From Sedimentisphaerales bacterium (GTDB taxonomy: Bacteria; Planctomycetota; Phycisphaerae; Sedimentisphaerales; SM23-30), in assembly GCA_030636065.1 (NCBI GenBank), contig DAOVXR010000125.1, forward strand, positions 1 to 5,884: 5,884 nucleotides of DNA, given 5' to 3'. How positions within the stretch are numbered: the first letter of the stretch is position 1; every line of letters begins with the position of its first letter. Under the pieces are notes generated by a model. That model had not been told where the DNA came from and did no database searches. It saw only the letters and a list, made by a program, of their open reading frames with translations. Made by a program: the position numbers and the translations under genes. Shown here one piece after another: positions 1 to 5,567 of this stretch.

Positions 1-2
1 GA

Positions 3-65
3 GCGCATGATGGCTCCGGCGGGTACGAGTGCGACTTTTTGATGTCTTTTTTACTGGAAGCATAA
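3..65 (+). CDS. Possible C-terminal end of an upstream gene (partial)
   Basis: An open frame enters from the left edge and stops at TAA 63-65, giving about 20 residues ending FLMSFLLEA. It is the longest + strand frame running in from the edge. A second frame from base 1 (ending TGA 40-42) is nearly as plausible. The stretch is GC-rich up to about position 35 and AT-rich from about 60, as expected when passing from coding into intergenic DNA. No family can be recognised from so few residues, and the tail may not be coding at all. Confidence 0.25.
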   Translation, partial: AHDGSGGYECDFLMSFLLEA

Positions 66-451
66 TAACTCTAATTCATTGTTAAATAAATAGTTACATT
101 AACGCACGCCCGAAAATGAGCAATTCACCCCCAGCGGGCATACCAGCCCGGTTGGCAGCGAATTCCGGAATTTAGACCATAACAACACGATTGTCAAGGG
201 AAAACTGGAGCGACCGCCAGAAGTCCGAAAAAAACCGTAAAAACCAACTATCTGCCCGTGCGGCAGCACTGCCAACGCTCCAAAATCGAGGGGACAAAGT
301 ACTTTCGACGCTGGCGTCAAAACCGGCTTGCATTACAACCGAAAAGTTGGTAATAGTATTGGTATTCCAGGTAGCAGTATGTATAACCTGGTAAGGGAAC
401 CATTTATTACGACCCTGAACACCTGAATACCCGCAGAGAAGGGAGTCTCGT
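66..451. other. Intergenic region with several inverted repeats, no convincing gene
   Basis: This 386-base stretch has no frame with a good start, ribosome site and protein-like composition. It is AT-rich to about 105. It then holds these symmetric elements: CGGGC/GCCCG (135-139/146-150); the perfect palindrome AATTCCGGAATT (161-172); a 7-bp long-range match TGGAGCG/CGCTCCA (206-212/276-282) enclosing the hairpin CTGCC/GGCAG (252-256/262-266); the palindrome AAAGTACTTT (296-305); and GACG-CTGG-CGTC (307-318). The last part contains the probable promoter of the next gene. A structured RNA is possible, but no known class is recognised and no T-tract terminator ends the structured part. Confidence 0.4.
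359..387 (+). promoter_or_regulatory. Probable sigma70-type promoter for the membrane protein gene
   Basis: TTGGTA (359-364, 4 of 6 to TTGACA) lies 17 bases before TATAAC (382-387, 5 of 6 to TATAAT). Transcription would start near 394, giving a leader of about 58 bases before the start at 452. A 6-bp inverted repeat, CCAGGT (367-372) and ACCTGG (386-391), brackets the spacer and overlaps the -10. It could be a repressor site. Confidence 0.45.
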
Positions 452-1348
452 ATGGCTGTTAGAAAAGGTCGTCCAGCTTTGATCGAATTGATCGACAAGG
501 GCAGTACTTCCACACCCGGATGGTTTTACGGCAAGAAAAAAAGCAGATTACAGCAATTGCGTAAGGGAACTACCGTAACTGAGCCGATTGCGCCTGCTGT
601 CCCTGTCGGTGGAATTAAGATACCATCACCGACAGCCGAGCAGACTATCGGTTCGGCACCGGAACCGGTCATCAGATCGGCGCCGAAGACATGGCTTGAG
701 TTCGCCGATGACAAACTGGTTCTTTCATTGTCGTACTGGAAGGTATTGCCTCTCGTGGCGTTGGGGTTGATTCTAATCCTGGCGATTGCTTATCGGTTAG
801 GCCAAAGCAGCGTTCCCGGTACTAATACCACCGATGACACTATTGCCACTGCCAATATCAATGCCAAAGGACCCCTTAAAAACATCCAATCGAACACCGC
901 TATAGGGGATTCCGGATCACAGGAAACGTCTGAAGACCTGATCGACAACCGAACCACTGTTGCAGAGTCCCGTTCGGTGGATAAGACAACAGAGAAGGTC
1001 GAAATCAAAAAAGCAGCCGCCGGCACAGCTACATCCGCGATTTTACCCCCCCAAACGGGCCTGTGCCTGATTTTGTGCGGCCATCGGGACAAAAATATTC
1101 TGGAGCCGGTACGGCAATATTTTAACGCCAATGGTTTCGCTACGGTCATCGGCCTTTACGGTCGCGGCTATGTACTGGTACATGCCCGGTCTGTACAGAA
1201 AACAACCAGCCCTGAGGCCGCGGCTATCCAGCAGCGTGTAATTGAGTTGGGGAACCGGTACGAAAATGATAAACCCCGTAACGCTCCCGGTTTCGCCGCA
1301 GCGTGGAAGTCGCCTTATTTTGTAAGAACGTCCGATGTGCAGTTTTGA
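452..1348 (+). CDS. Single-pass membrane protein with SPOR-like C-terminal region
   Basis: The protein has 298 residues. The ATG is preceded by a good Shine-Dalgarno (GAAGGGAG, 437-444). The N-terminal part (1-95) is basic at first (KGR, KKKSR), then Pro/Thr/Val-rich. A hydrophobic helix at about 98-116 (core LPLVALGLILILAIAYRLG) is the only membrane segment, and the positive charges before it predict N-in, C-out topology. Residues 120-200 are a low-complexity Ser/Thr/Asp/Lys linker. Residues 203-295 form a compact region whose predicted order (strand CLILCG, helix EPVRQYFNANG, two strands through GYVLVHA, helix SPEAAAIQQRVIELG) resembles a SPOR peptidoglycan-binding domain. I infer an envelope role, perhaps at septal peptidoglycan, but the SPOR match is by topology rather than a diagnostic motif. 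The N-terminal KGRPAL...PGWFYG block looks like a short conserved tag rather than a signal peptide. It stands alone, 221 bases upstream of pyrF. Confidence 0.8.
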   Translation: MAVRKGRPALIELIDKGSTSTPGWFYGKKKSRLQQLRKGTTVTEPIAPAVPVGGIKIPSPTAEQTIGSAPEPVIRSAPKTWLEFADDKLVLSLSYWKVLPLVALGLILILAIAYRLGQSSVPGTNTTDDTIATANINAKGPLKNIQSNTAIGDSGSQETSEDLIDNRTTVAESRSVDKTTEKVEIKKAAAGTATSAILPPQTGLCLILCGHRDKNILEPVRQYFNANGFATVIGLYGRGYVLVHARSVQKTTSPEAAAIQQRVIELGNRYENDKPRNAPGFAAAWKSPYFVRTSDVQF

Positions 1349-1388
1349 TCGCGAACTTTAATCAGTTAAATAGACCCTGTGTTGTTAA

Positions 1389-1424
1389 GCGGGGGCTCTT
1401 CTGTAGGGCGAGCCTGGGCACCGC
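1389..1424 (+). other. Inverted repeat downstream of the membrane protein gene
   Basis: GCGG (1389-1392) can pair with CCGC (1421-1424), and inside it GGGCTC (1393-1398) with GAGCCT (1410-1415, one G-T pair). A six-base bulge lies on the 3' side. The sequence after it (GTTTAATT) is only weakly T-rich. This could act as a poor terminator for the gene ending at 1348 or simply be an RNA structure. No other terminator candidate exists in 1349-1569. Confidence 0.25.
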
Positions 1425-1457
1425 GTTTAATTACTACACAATATTTTGCTTTCCCTC

Positions 1458-1485
1458 TTGCACTAAGCAGGGGAGTGATTATAGT
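1458..1485 (+). promoter_or_regulatory. Possible pyrF promoter
   Basis: TATAGT (1480-1485) matches TATAAT at 5 of 6 positions. It has a poor -35 (TTGCAC, 1458-1463, 3 of 6) at 16 bases. The start would lie near 1492, leaving a leader of about 78 bases. That leader includes the small hairpin GTCCC/GGGAC (1526-1530/1540-1544) just upstream of the pyrF ribosome site. Confidence 0.3.
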
Positions 1486-1569
1486 AGCTACAGAGAATGT
1501 GAACAGGGATGTGTAATTTTCCGCAGTCCCAAATAGTATGGGACAAACCCAACATAGAAAGGAATCGAA

Positions 1570-2517
1570 TTGGCTAATCATTTCGCCGACCGTTTGACCG
1601 AGGCAATCAGGGACAAGGGCACTTGTGTGTGTGTGGGTATTGACCCGGTGTATTCGCAACTGCCTAAACAAATTACAGAACGCAAAGACCTTAATGACGA
1701 GATGGACCTGCCTGCGTCTCTCGACGCGGTGTTTGAATTTTGCATTAAGGTACTGAAAATCGTCAGTCCTTTGGTCCCGGCGGTAAAATTTAATAGCGCC
1801 TTCTTCGAAAAATATTACTGGGAGGGCGTTGAAAACTACTACTCTCTTATTCAGGAGGCGGACGCGCTGGGCCTGGAGATAATCGGCGACGTCAAGCGTG
1901 GCGACATTGGTTCAACCGCCCAGGCGTATGCCGCGGCCCATCTGAAGAACCCGGAATTTATTGATATGGACGATATTGTCGCGCCGGACGCGGTAACGGT
2001 GAACGGTTTTGCCGGGGTGGACGGAATTTTGCCCTTTGCCGATATAGCAGTCGAAGAAGGTAAGGGCGTTTTTGTCTGGGTGCGGGCCAGCAATCCATCG
2101 GCGACGATATTGCAGGATTTCGCCAACGCGGAAGGTAAGCGATTTTTCGAATTACTGGCTGAACAGGTCGCGACCATGGCCTGCGAACCGCAGCGGATAG
2201 GCACATCCGGTTACAGCAATATCGGTATGGTAGTGGGCGGCACAGCCGCGGAGCAGGCCCATCAGCTCCGCGAACAATATCCGCATATAATCTTTTTGGT
2301 ACCCGGCTATGGTGCTCAGGGAGCCGGACCGGCAGACTGCCTGCAATTCTGCAAAGAAGACGGATCAGGTGCGCTGATTTCCGCTTCGCGCAGTATCATC
2401 TACGCTTATAACCAACCCCGTTATAGCGAACAGTTCGGCGATAACTGGGAAAAATGTATCGAACAAGCCTGCCTGGACATGAAACAGGAACTTTCAGCAG
2501 CCTTGGTTCAAAAATAG
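1570..2517 (+). CDS. pyrF: Orotidine 5'-phosphate decarboxylase, type 2
   Basis: PyrF decarboxylates orotidine 5'-phosphate to UMP, the last step of de novo pyrimidine synthesis, in the cytoplasm. The 315-residue protein is the longer 'subfamily 2' form rather than the roughly 230-240-residue enterobacterial type. Visible signatures are GIDP (23-26), AVKFN with Lys73, and the catalytic block GDVKRGDIGSTAQAY (106-120) supplying Asp107, Lys109 and Asp112. With Lys73 these make the Lys-Asp-Lys-Asp tetrad. VPGYGAQG (244-251) and SASRSIIYAY (271-280) form the phosphate-binding end, with Arg274. All key residues are present. The start is TTG, chosen because AAAGGA (1558-1563) sits at the right distance and the family's usual N-terminus (FADRLTEAI) follows at once. 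No other pyr gene is adjacent. A GTAG hairpin repeat follows five bases after the stop. Confidence 0.96.
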   Translation: MANHFADRLTEAIRDKGTCVCVGIDPVYSQLPKQITERKDLNDEMDLPASLDAVFEFCIKVLKIVSPLVPAVKFNSAFFEKYYWEGVENYYSLIQEADALGLEIIGDVKRGDIGSTAQAYAAAHLKNPEFIDMDDIVAPDAVTVNGFAGVDGILPFADIAVEEGKGVFVWVRASNPSATILQDFANAEGKRFFELLAEQVATMACEPQRIGTSGYSNIGMVVGGTAAEQAHQLREQYPHIIFLVPGYGAQGAGPADCLQFCKEDGSGALISASRSIIYAYNQPRYSEQFGDNWEKCIEQACLDMKQELSAALVQK

Positions 2518-2521
2518 TTTT

Positions 2522-2546
2522 GTAGGGTGGGGTCTTACCCCACGCG
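2522..2546 (+). repeat. REP-like element 1 (GTAG tetranucleotide plus hairpin)
   Basis: A GTAG tetranucleotide (2522-2525) is followed by a 7-bp perfect stem GTGGGGT/ACCCCAC (2527-2533/2537-2543) with loop CTT, then GCG. It aligns with the element at 5568-5592 across its length. The two stems differ by paired changes (G2527-C2543 versus A5573-T5588; one internal G-C versus C-G), which supports selection on the fold. The arrangement matches REP sequences, where a RAYT transposase recognises GTAG 5' of a hairpin. No RAYT gene is in the window. Confidence 0.7.
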
Positions 2547-2551
2547 TTTTT
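2527..2551 (+). terminator. Probable intrinsic terminator of pyrF formed by REP-like element 1
   Basis: The 7-bp GC-rich stem (2527-2543) is followed after three bases by T5 (2547-2551), ten bases past the pyrF stop. The GCG spacer before the T-tract and the short tract make it a moderate terminator. Confidence 0.5.
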
Positions 2552-2571
2552 CCGTATAATCCTTGGCAATG
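2550..2571 (+). repeat. Upstream copy of a duplicated promoter/start block
   Basis: TTCC-GTATAATCC-TT-GGCA-ATG here closely repeats 2637-2658 (TTCC-T-GTATAATCC-CC-GGCATG). There are two substitutions and two single-base indels over 22 bases. The copy has a perfect TATAAT (2555-2560) and an ATG (2569-2571), but that ATG is followed directly by TAG, so it encodes nothing. The copies are 87 bases apart and flank REP-like element 2. Confidence 0.6.
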
Positions 2572-2593
2572 TAGCACAAGCTTCCAGCTTGTG
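2571..2593 (+). repeat. REP-like element 2 (GTAG tetranucleotide plus hairpin)
   Basis: GTAG (2571-2574) is followed at once by an 8-bp perfect stem CACAAGCT/AGCTTGTG (2575-2582/2586-2593) with loop TCC. It has the same architecture as elements 1 and 3 but a different stem sequence, so it is probably a second REP family. There is no T-tract after it, so it is not a terminator. Confidence 0.6.
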
Positions 2594-2636
2594 ATTAAAA
2601 TCGTCGGGTGACACCTTTCTGTATTTCAGAGAGGTG

Positions 2637-2658
2637 TTCCTGTATAATCCCCGGCATG
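2637..2658 (+). promoter_or_regulatory. murD -10 element at leaderless spacing; downstream copy of the duplicated block
   Basis: A perfect TATAAT (2643-2648) ends only seven bases before the ATG at 2656, so transcription would begin at or within a base or two of the start codon. No Shine-Dalgarno precedes this ATG. No good -35 is seen at 16-18 bases. This is the layout of leaderless mRNAs in bacteria that use them. The block is repeated at 2550-2571. Confidence 0.55.
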
Positions 2659-4047
2659 AAACCCAACGACCACTATGTACCACTTGTCATGTATGACAGC
2701 ACCATACCTGAAAATTGGGCCGACAAAAAAGTCCTGGTAATGGGTTTGGGCCGATTCGGCGGCGGCGTGGGTGCCTGCCGGTTTTTGGCCGAGCGGGGGG
2801 CACAAATCACCGTAACCGATTTGGCGGACGAGAACGAGCTTGCCGAGAGCATTGAGCAGTTACGGGGGTTGCCGATCACCTTTCACCTTGGCGGTCATCA
2901 GGACGATGATTTTACCAATTCTGATTTGATTATAGTCAATCCCGCGGTACGCAGAAATTCTCCATGGCTGAAACTGGCGACTGAGAATAACGTACCGCTC
3001 ACCTCGGAGATAAACCTCTTTTTCAAGTATTGCCCCGCCCCGATAGTCGGCATCACCGGCAGTAACGGCAAAAGTACCACCACCGCCATGATCGCCGAGG
3101 TACTGAAGACCGCCGGCCGTGTGTGGTTGGGCGGCAATATCGGCCAAGGCAGCTTGCTGGAGCAAGTAGGCCGAATTCAGCGGGACGATATTGTCGTACT
3201 GGAATTGAGCAGTTTCCAACTCTATGATTTGGCCCAACTCGAGCGAAGCCCGCACGTGGCGGTGGTAACCAATATCGCGCCTAACCATCTCGACTGGCAC
3301 GGAACAATGGCTGAGTATGTACGGGCGAAGAAAAATGTATTTCGATTCCAAACCCGGGATGATTACCTTGTATTGAACCGAGAGAACGAAGAACTAATCA
3401 AATGGGGTAAAATATCAAAGAGCGAAGTCCTATGGTTTCCGCCGAGCGACATGGAGCGGATTGAATCAAAGATGCCCGGCAGACATAATCAGATGAACGC
3501 CTCGGCGGCTTTGGCGGTGGGTGAGATTTTCGGCATAAAACAGGAAACCGCCCGGGATGTTTTACGCGATTTTCCGGGCCTGCCGCATCGATTGGAGATG
3601 GTTCGGGAGTTTGGAGGGGTACGATATTACAACGACTCAATTTCTACAACTCCGGAAAGCACTATTGCCGCGATTGACGCTTTCGAGGAAAATAAAGTCC
3701 TTATTCTGGGCGGCTATGACAAAAAAATATCCTTTGACCATCTTGTACGAAAGGTGGTCGGTTCGGTCGAGGCCGTCGTCCTGCTGGGCCGGACGCGGGA
3801 CACATTGGCGAAACTGATCGAGAGGGAAAAACAGAGCCGAAACGAAAACCTGCCGATTTGCAAAAAGGCAGACGATTTCGACCATGCGATAACTCTGGCC
3901 CGTGAGCTTGCCAGGCCGGGCATGGTGGTTTTACTTTCGCCCGCCTGCGCCAGTTACGATATGTTCAGAAATTTCCAGCAACGAGGCGAGCGATTCCGCC
4001 AACTCGTTGATAGCATGAAAAAAAGTGGTCGGGAGTCTTTTTGTTGA
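2656..4047 (+). CDS. murD: UDP-N-acetylmuramoylalanine--glutamate ligase (MurD)
   Basis: MurD adds glutamate to UDP-MurNAc-L-Ala using ATP, a cytoplasmic step of peptidoglycan synthesis. From this start the protein has 463 residues, normal for the family. It has an N-terminal Rossmann-like domain (VLVMGLGRFGGG, 26-37), an ATP loop GITGSNGKST (132-141), the MurD mark ELSSFQL (183-189), NIAPNHLDWHG (206-216), and YVRAKK (221-226) with Lys225 at the usual carbamylated-lysine position. The C-terminal domain has LPHRLE (309-314), NDSISTTP (326-333), GGYDK (352-356) and SPACASYDMFRNF (428-440). Ser433 and Phe440 match the D-Glu-binding Ser415/Phe422 of the E. coli enzyme. Oddity: the usual NDSK lysine is Ile329. 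ATG 2656 is preferred because TATAAT lies seven bases upstream. GTG 2608 and ATG 2689 are in frame but lack ribosome sites, and 2689 would still leave a complete enzyme. No mur or fts gene adjoins it. Confidence 0.94.
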   Translation: MKPNDHYVPLVMYDSTIPENWADKKVLVMGLGRFGGGVGACRFLAERGAQITVTDLADENELAESIEQLRGLPITFHLGGHQDDDFTNSDLIIVNPAVRRNSPWLKLATENNVPLTSEINLFFKYCPAPIVGITGSNGKSTTTAMIAEVLKTAGRVWLGGNIGQGSLLEQVGRIQRDDIVVLELSSFQLYDLAQLERSPHVAVVTNIAPNHLDWHGTMAEYVRAKKNVFRFQTRDDYLVLNRENEELIKWGKISKSEVLWFPPSDMERIESKMPGRHNQMNASAALAVGEIFGIKQETARDVLRDFPGLPHRLEMVREFGGVRYYNDSISTTPESTIAAIDAFEENKVLILGGYDKKISFDHLVRKVVGSVEAVVLLGRTRDTLAKLIEREKQSRNENLPICKKADDFDHAITLARELARPGMVVLLSPACASYDMFRNFQQRGERFRQLVDSMKKSGRESFC

Positions 4048-4064
4048 CAGAGCCGGGAAAGGCG

Positions 4065-4093
4065 TTGACTTCCTGTCGGCTATCGGCTATATT
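4065..4093 (+). promoter_or_regulatory. Promoter of the DUF4143 ATPase gene
   Basis: TTGACT (4065-4070, 5 of 6) and TATATT (4088-4093, 5 of 6) are separated by exactly 17 bases. The predicted start near 4100 leaves a short leader with GGAG (4116-4119) before the ATG at 4127. The ATPase can therefore be transcribed independently of murD, whose stop is at 4045-4047. Confidence 0.7.
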
Positions 4094-4126
4094 GCAATGC
4101 CATTGCATAATAGACGGAGTAATAAG

Positions 4127-5350
4127 ATGTATTATCCTCGTGCTTTAAGAGATTGCTGGCTTGAGGCATCGGAGCAGTTTGGCGTATTGCTTCTGACTGG
4201 GCCAAGGCAGGTTGGTAAGACTACTTTTTTGCGGCATATATGCGAAAAAGGCCGTCAGTATGTTACCCTGGATGATCCTGGGTTGCGTAGTCTGGCAAAT
4301 GAGGACCCGGCCTTGTTTCTGCAGCGGTTTCGTTGGCCGGTGCTGATTGATGAAATCCAGTACGCACCGGGTTTATTGAGTCATATCAAGATGGTGGTGG
4401 ACTCTGAAAAGAAAACCGGTGCGTTTTGGCTGACCGGCTCGCAGCAGTTCCAGATGATGAAGGGCATATCGGAAACACTCGCTGGGCGGGTCGCGATAAT
4501 GAATCTGCTTGGTTTCTCCAGCCGTGAACGCCATAAGCTTGATCTGGCGGTATCGCCGTTTCTTCCAACTGAAAAACATATCAGCGAGCGTGAGGCATCC
4601 GCTGCCGACACAAAGCTAAACCGGGTTTATAAAAATATCTGGATGGGCAGCTTTCCTGCCCTGATTGCCGGCCCTGCTAAAAACCGGGATTTGTTTTACA
4701 GTTCATACCTTCAGACATACCTGCAGAGGGATGTTAAGGATTTGACACAGGTAGGCAACGAAGCGGCTTTTTTGAGATTTCTAAAGGCCTGTGCCGCCAG
4801 AACGGGACAGATGCTCAATATATCCAATTTGGCCGGAGACGCCGATGTCAGTGTAAATACCGCCGGGAGTTGGCTGAGCATTTTACAGGCGAGCCTTCAG
4901 GTTTATCTCTTACAGCCCTATCATACTAATATTACAAAAAGGCTGGTAAAAAGACCGAAGCTTTATTTCCTGGATACCGGTTTGTGTGCTTATCTGACCG
5001 AATGGTCTTCGCCGGAAACACTCGAGGCCGGAGCAATGTCAGGTGCTATTCTTGAAACATACGTTTTCGCGGAAATTCTCAAAAACTGGTGGCATAGGGG
5101 CCGGGTACCGCAAATTTATTATTATCGCGACAAAGACGGCCGAGAAATTGACTTTTTGTTCGTACAGGATCAAATAATTTACCCGGTCGAAGTCAAAAAA
5201 TCCGCAACGCCAAAGCGAGAATGGATTCAGTCATTCGGGCCGCTGGATCGACTTGGGATGAAGGTGGGTCGAGGCGGAGTGTTGTGCCTTTGCCAGAAGC
5301 TCTTGCCGCTTGACAAAAAAATATCCGCCATCCCGGTTGGGATGATATAG
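4127..5350 (+). CDS. AAA ATPase with C-terminal DUF4143 domain
   Basis: The protein has 407 residues and belongs to the widespread ATPases with an N-terminal AAA-type core and a C-terminal DUF4143 domain; their cellular role is unsettled. Walker A is GPRQVGKT (25-32), Walker B is VLIDEIQ (72-78) with Asp75 and Glu76, and LTGSQQF (102-108) is the sensor-like strand. The middle holds ETLAGRVAIMNLLGFSSRE (116-134) and YLQTYLQRDV (194-203), typical of the family. The C-terminal part has Glu310, REID with Asp342, and PVEVKKS with Glu355 and Lys357. This D...ExK spacing resembles a PD-(D/E)xK nuclease-like fold, but nuclease activity is not shown. All motifs are intact. The frame is open back to 4025, but ATG 4127 has GGAG seven bases upstream and a promoter ahead, whereas earlier starts overlap murD or precede that promoter. 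These genes are often scattered and horizontally acquired. No toxin, antitoxin or transposase partner is visible. Confidence 0.9.
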   Translation: MYYPRALRDCWLEASEQFGVLLLTGPRQVGKTTFLRHICEKGRQYVTLDDPGLRSLANEDPALFLQRFRWPVLIDEIQYAPGLLSHIKMVVDSEKKTGAFWLTGSQQFQMMKGISETLAGRVAIMNLLGFSSRERHKLDLAVSPFLPTEKHISEREASAADTKLNRVYKNIWMGSFPALIAGPAKNRDLFYSSYLQTYLQRDVKDLTQVGNEAAFLRFLKACAARTGQMLNISNLAGDADVSVNTAGSWLSILQASLQVYLLQPYHTNITKRLVKRPKLYFLDTGLCAYLTEWSSPETLEAGAMSGAILETYVFAEILKNWWHRGRVPQIYYYRDKDGREIDFLFVQDQIIYPVEVKKSATPKREWIQSFGPLDRLGMKVGRGGVLCLCQKLLPLDKKISAIPVGMI

Positions 5351-5364
5351 TTGCAATTTTTTCA

Positions 5365-5393
5365 TTGACATTTGAGAGACAATATTGTCTAAT
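5365..5393 (+). promoter_or_regulatory. trp operon promoter
   Basis: A perfect TTGACA (5365-5370), a 17-base spacer and TCTAAT (5388-5393, 5 of 6) form the best sigma70-type promoter in the window. It starts 14 bases after the ATPase stop. The transcript would begin near 5400 and carry the leader peptide gene and attenuator. Confidence 0.82.
5377..5390. promoter_or_regulatory. Candidate operator: 14-bp perfect palindrome in the trp promoter
   Basis: AGACAATATTGTCT is perfectly symmetric and lies between -35 and -10, overlapping the first three bases of the -10. A protein bound there would block RNA polymerase. It does not resemble the E. coli TrpR operator (core ACTAGTTAACTAGT), so the regulator is unknown. 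Confidence 0.5.
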
Positions 5394-5414
5394 GACGGTA
5401 GTAGGATATTATTT

Positions 5415-5495
5415 ATGTCAAAAAACACTGTTAAAATACAAATTCAACAAAACTGGTGGTGGCGCAATTTTCGGAGCCGTAGGCCCGGCGATTAG
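5415..5495 (+). CDS. trpL: trp operon leader peptide with three consecutive Trp codons
   Basis: ATG 5415 is preceded by AGGA (5403-5406) at eight bases. The 26-residue peptide begins MSKNTVKIQIQQN, continues with WWW encoded by TGG TGG TGG (5454-5462), and ends with an arginine-rich tail closing at TAG 5493-5495. Its role is to sense charged tRNA-Trp through ribosome position rather than to make a functional product. Three adjacent Trp codons are very unlikely by chance, since Trp is among the rarest residues. Together with the downstream terminator and trpE they identify the peptide. From memory, the leader of the rhizobial trpE(G) gene also has three adjacent Trp codons. Confidence 0.88.
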   Translation: MSKNTVKIQIQQNWWWRNFRSRRPGD

Positions 5496-5522
5496 ACGCT
5501 ATACGTATATAGTAAGTTACGC

Positions 5523-5561
5523 AAGCCGCGGCTGATAAATAAATTGGTCGCGGCTTTTTTT
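5523..5561 (+). terminator. trp attenuator intrinsic terminator
   Basis: AAGCCGCGGCT (5523-5533) pairs with GGTCGCGGCTT (5546-5556), 11 pairs including two G-T wobbles, with a 12-base AT-rich loop. T7 (5555-5561) overlaps the base of the stem and completes a strong Rho-independent terminator. It lies 66 bases before trpE and after the leader peptide stop, so it must be conditional if trpE is to be expressed from the promoter at 5365. Confidence 0.88.
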
Positions 5562-5567
5562 ATTGTA

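Larger units (their letters stand above)
5400..5561 (+). promoter_or_regulatory. trp attenuator leader RNA
   Basis: The untranslated control segment contains the leader peptide gene and two mutually exclusive folds. Antiterminator: AGCCGT-(A)-GGC (5475-5484) pairs with GCCGCGGCT (5525-5533), nine pairs with one bulged A. Terminator: 5523-5533 pairs with 5546-5556. Both folds need 5525-5533. A weak third pairing, GTGGC (5459-5463) with GCCGT (5476-5480), could act as the protective 1:2 stem. A ribosome stalled at the Trp codons (5454-5462) would leave 5475-5484 largely free, so the terminator is avoided. A ribosome at the stop codon (5493-5495) would cover that arm, so the terminator forms. 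The 5' boundary is the inferred transcription start. Confidence 0.8.

Noticed and set aside
191..394. Open frame of 67 codons on the + strand starting at TTG
   Set aside because: It has no ribosome site, a composition unlike the neighbouring proteins, and an end running through the probable promoter of the next gene.
172..513. Minus-strand frame of 113 codons
   Set aside because: It overlaps the start and ribosome site of the well-supported gene at 452 and has no protein-family features.
1402..1424. GTAGGGCGAGCCTGGGCACC as a fourth GTAG repeat
   Set aside because: The bases after GTAG do not form their own hairpin; they pair with upstream sequence instead. At best it is a degenerate relic.
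1303..1536. + strand frame of 77 codons running from the end of the membrane protein gene across the gap before pyrF
   Set aside because: It has a GTG start inside the preceding gene with no ribosome site. It is cysteine-rich with no domain-like pattern, so it is a chance frame.
2608..2655. GTG start giving murD 16 extra residues
   Set aside because: It has no ribosome site, and the extension (MTPFCISERCSC...) lies upstream of the consensus -10 and is not MurD-like.
4025..4126. 34-codon N-terminal extension of the ATPase
   Set aside because: It would overlap the murD end and include the promoter at 4065-4093. ATG 4127 has a proper GGAG and matches the usual family N-terminus.
5329..5362. 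CATCCC-GGTT-GGGATG hairpin at the ATPase end followed by T6 as a terminator
   Set aside because: The T-tract is 12 bases beyond the stem and the hairpin lies inside the coding sequence. The spacing does not fit an intrinsic terminator.
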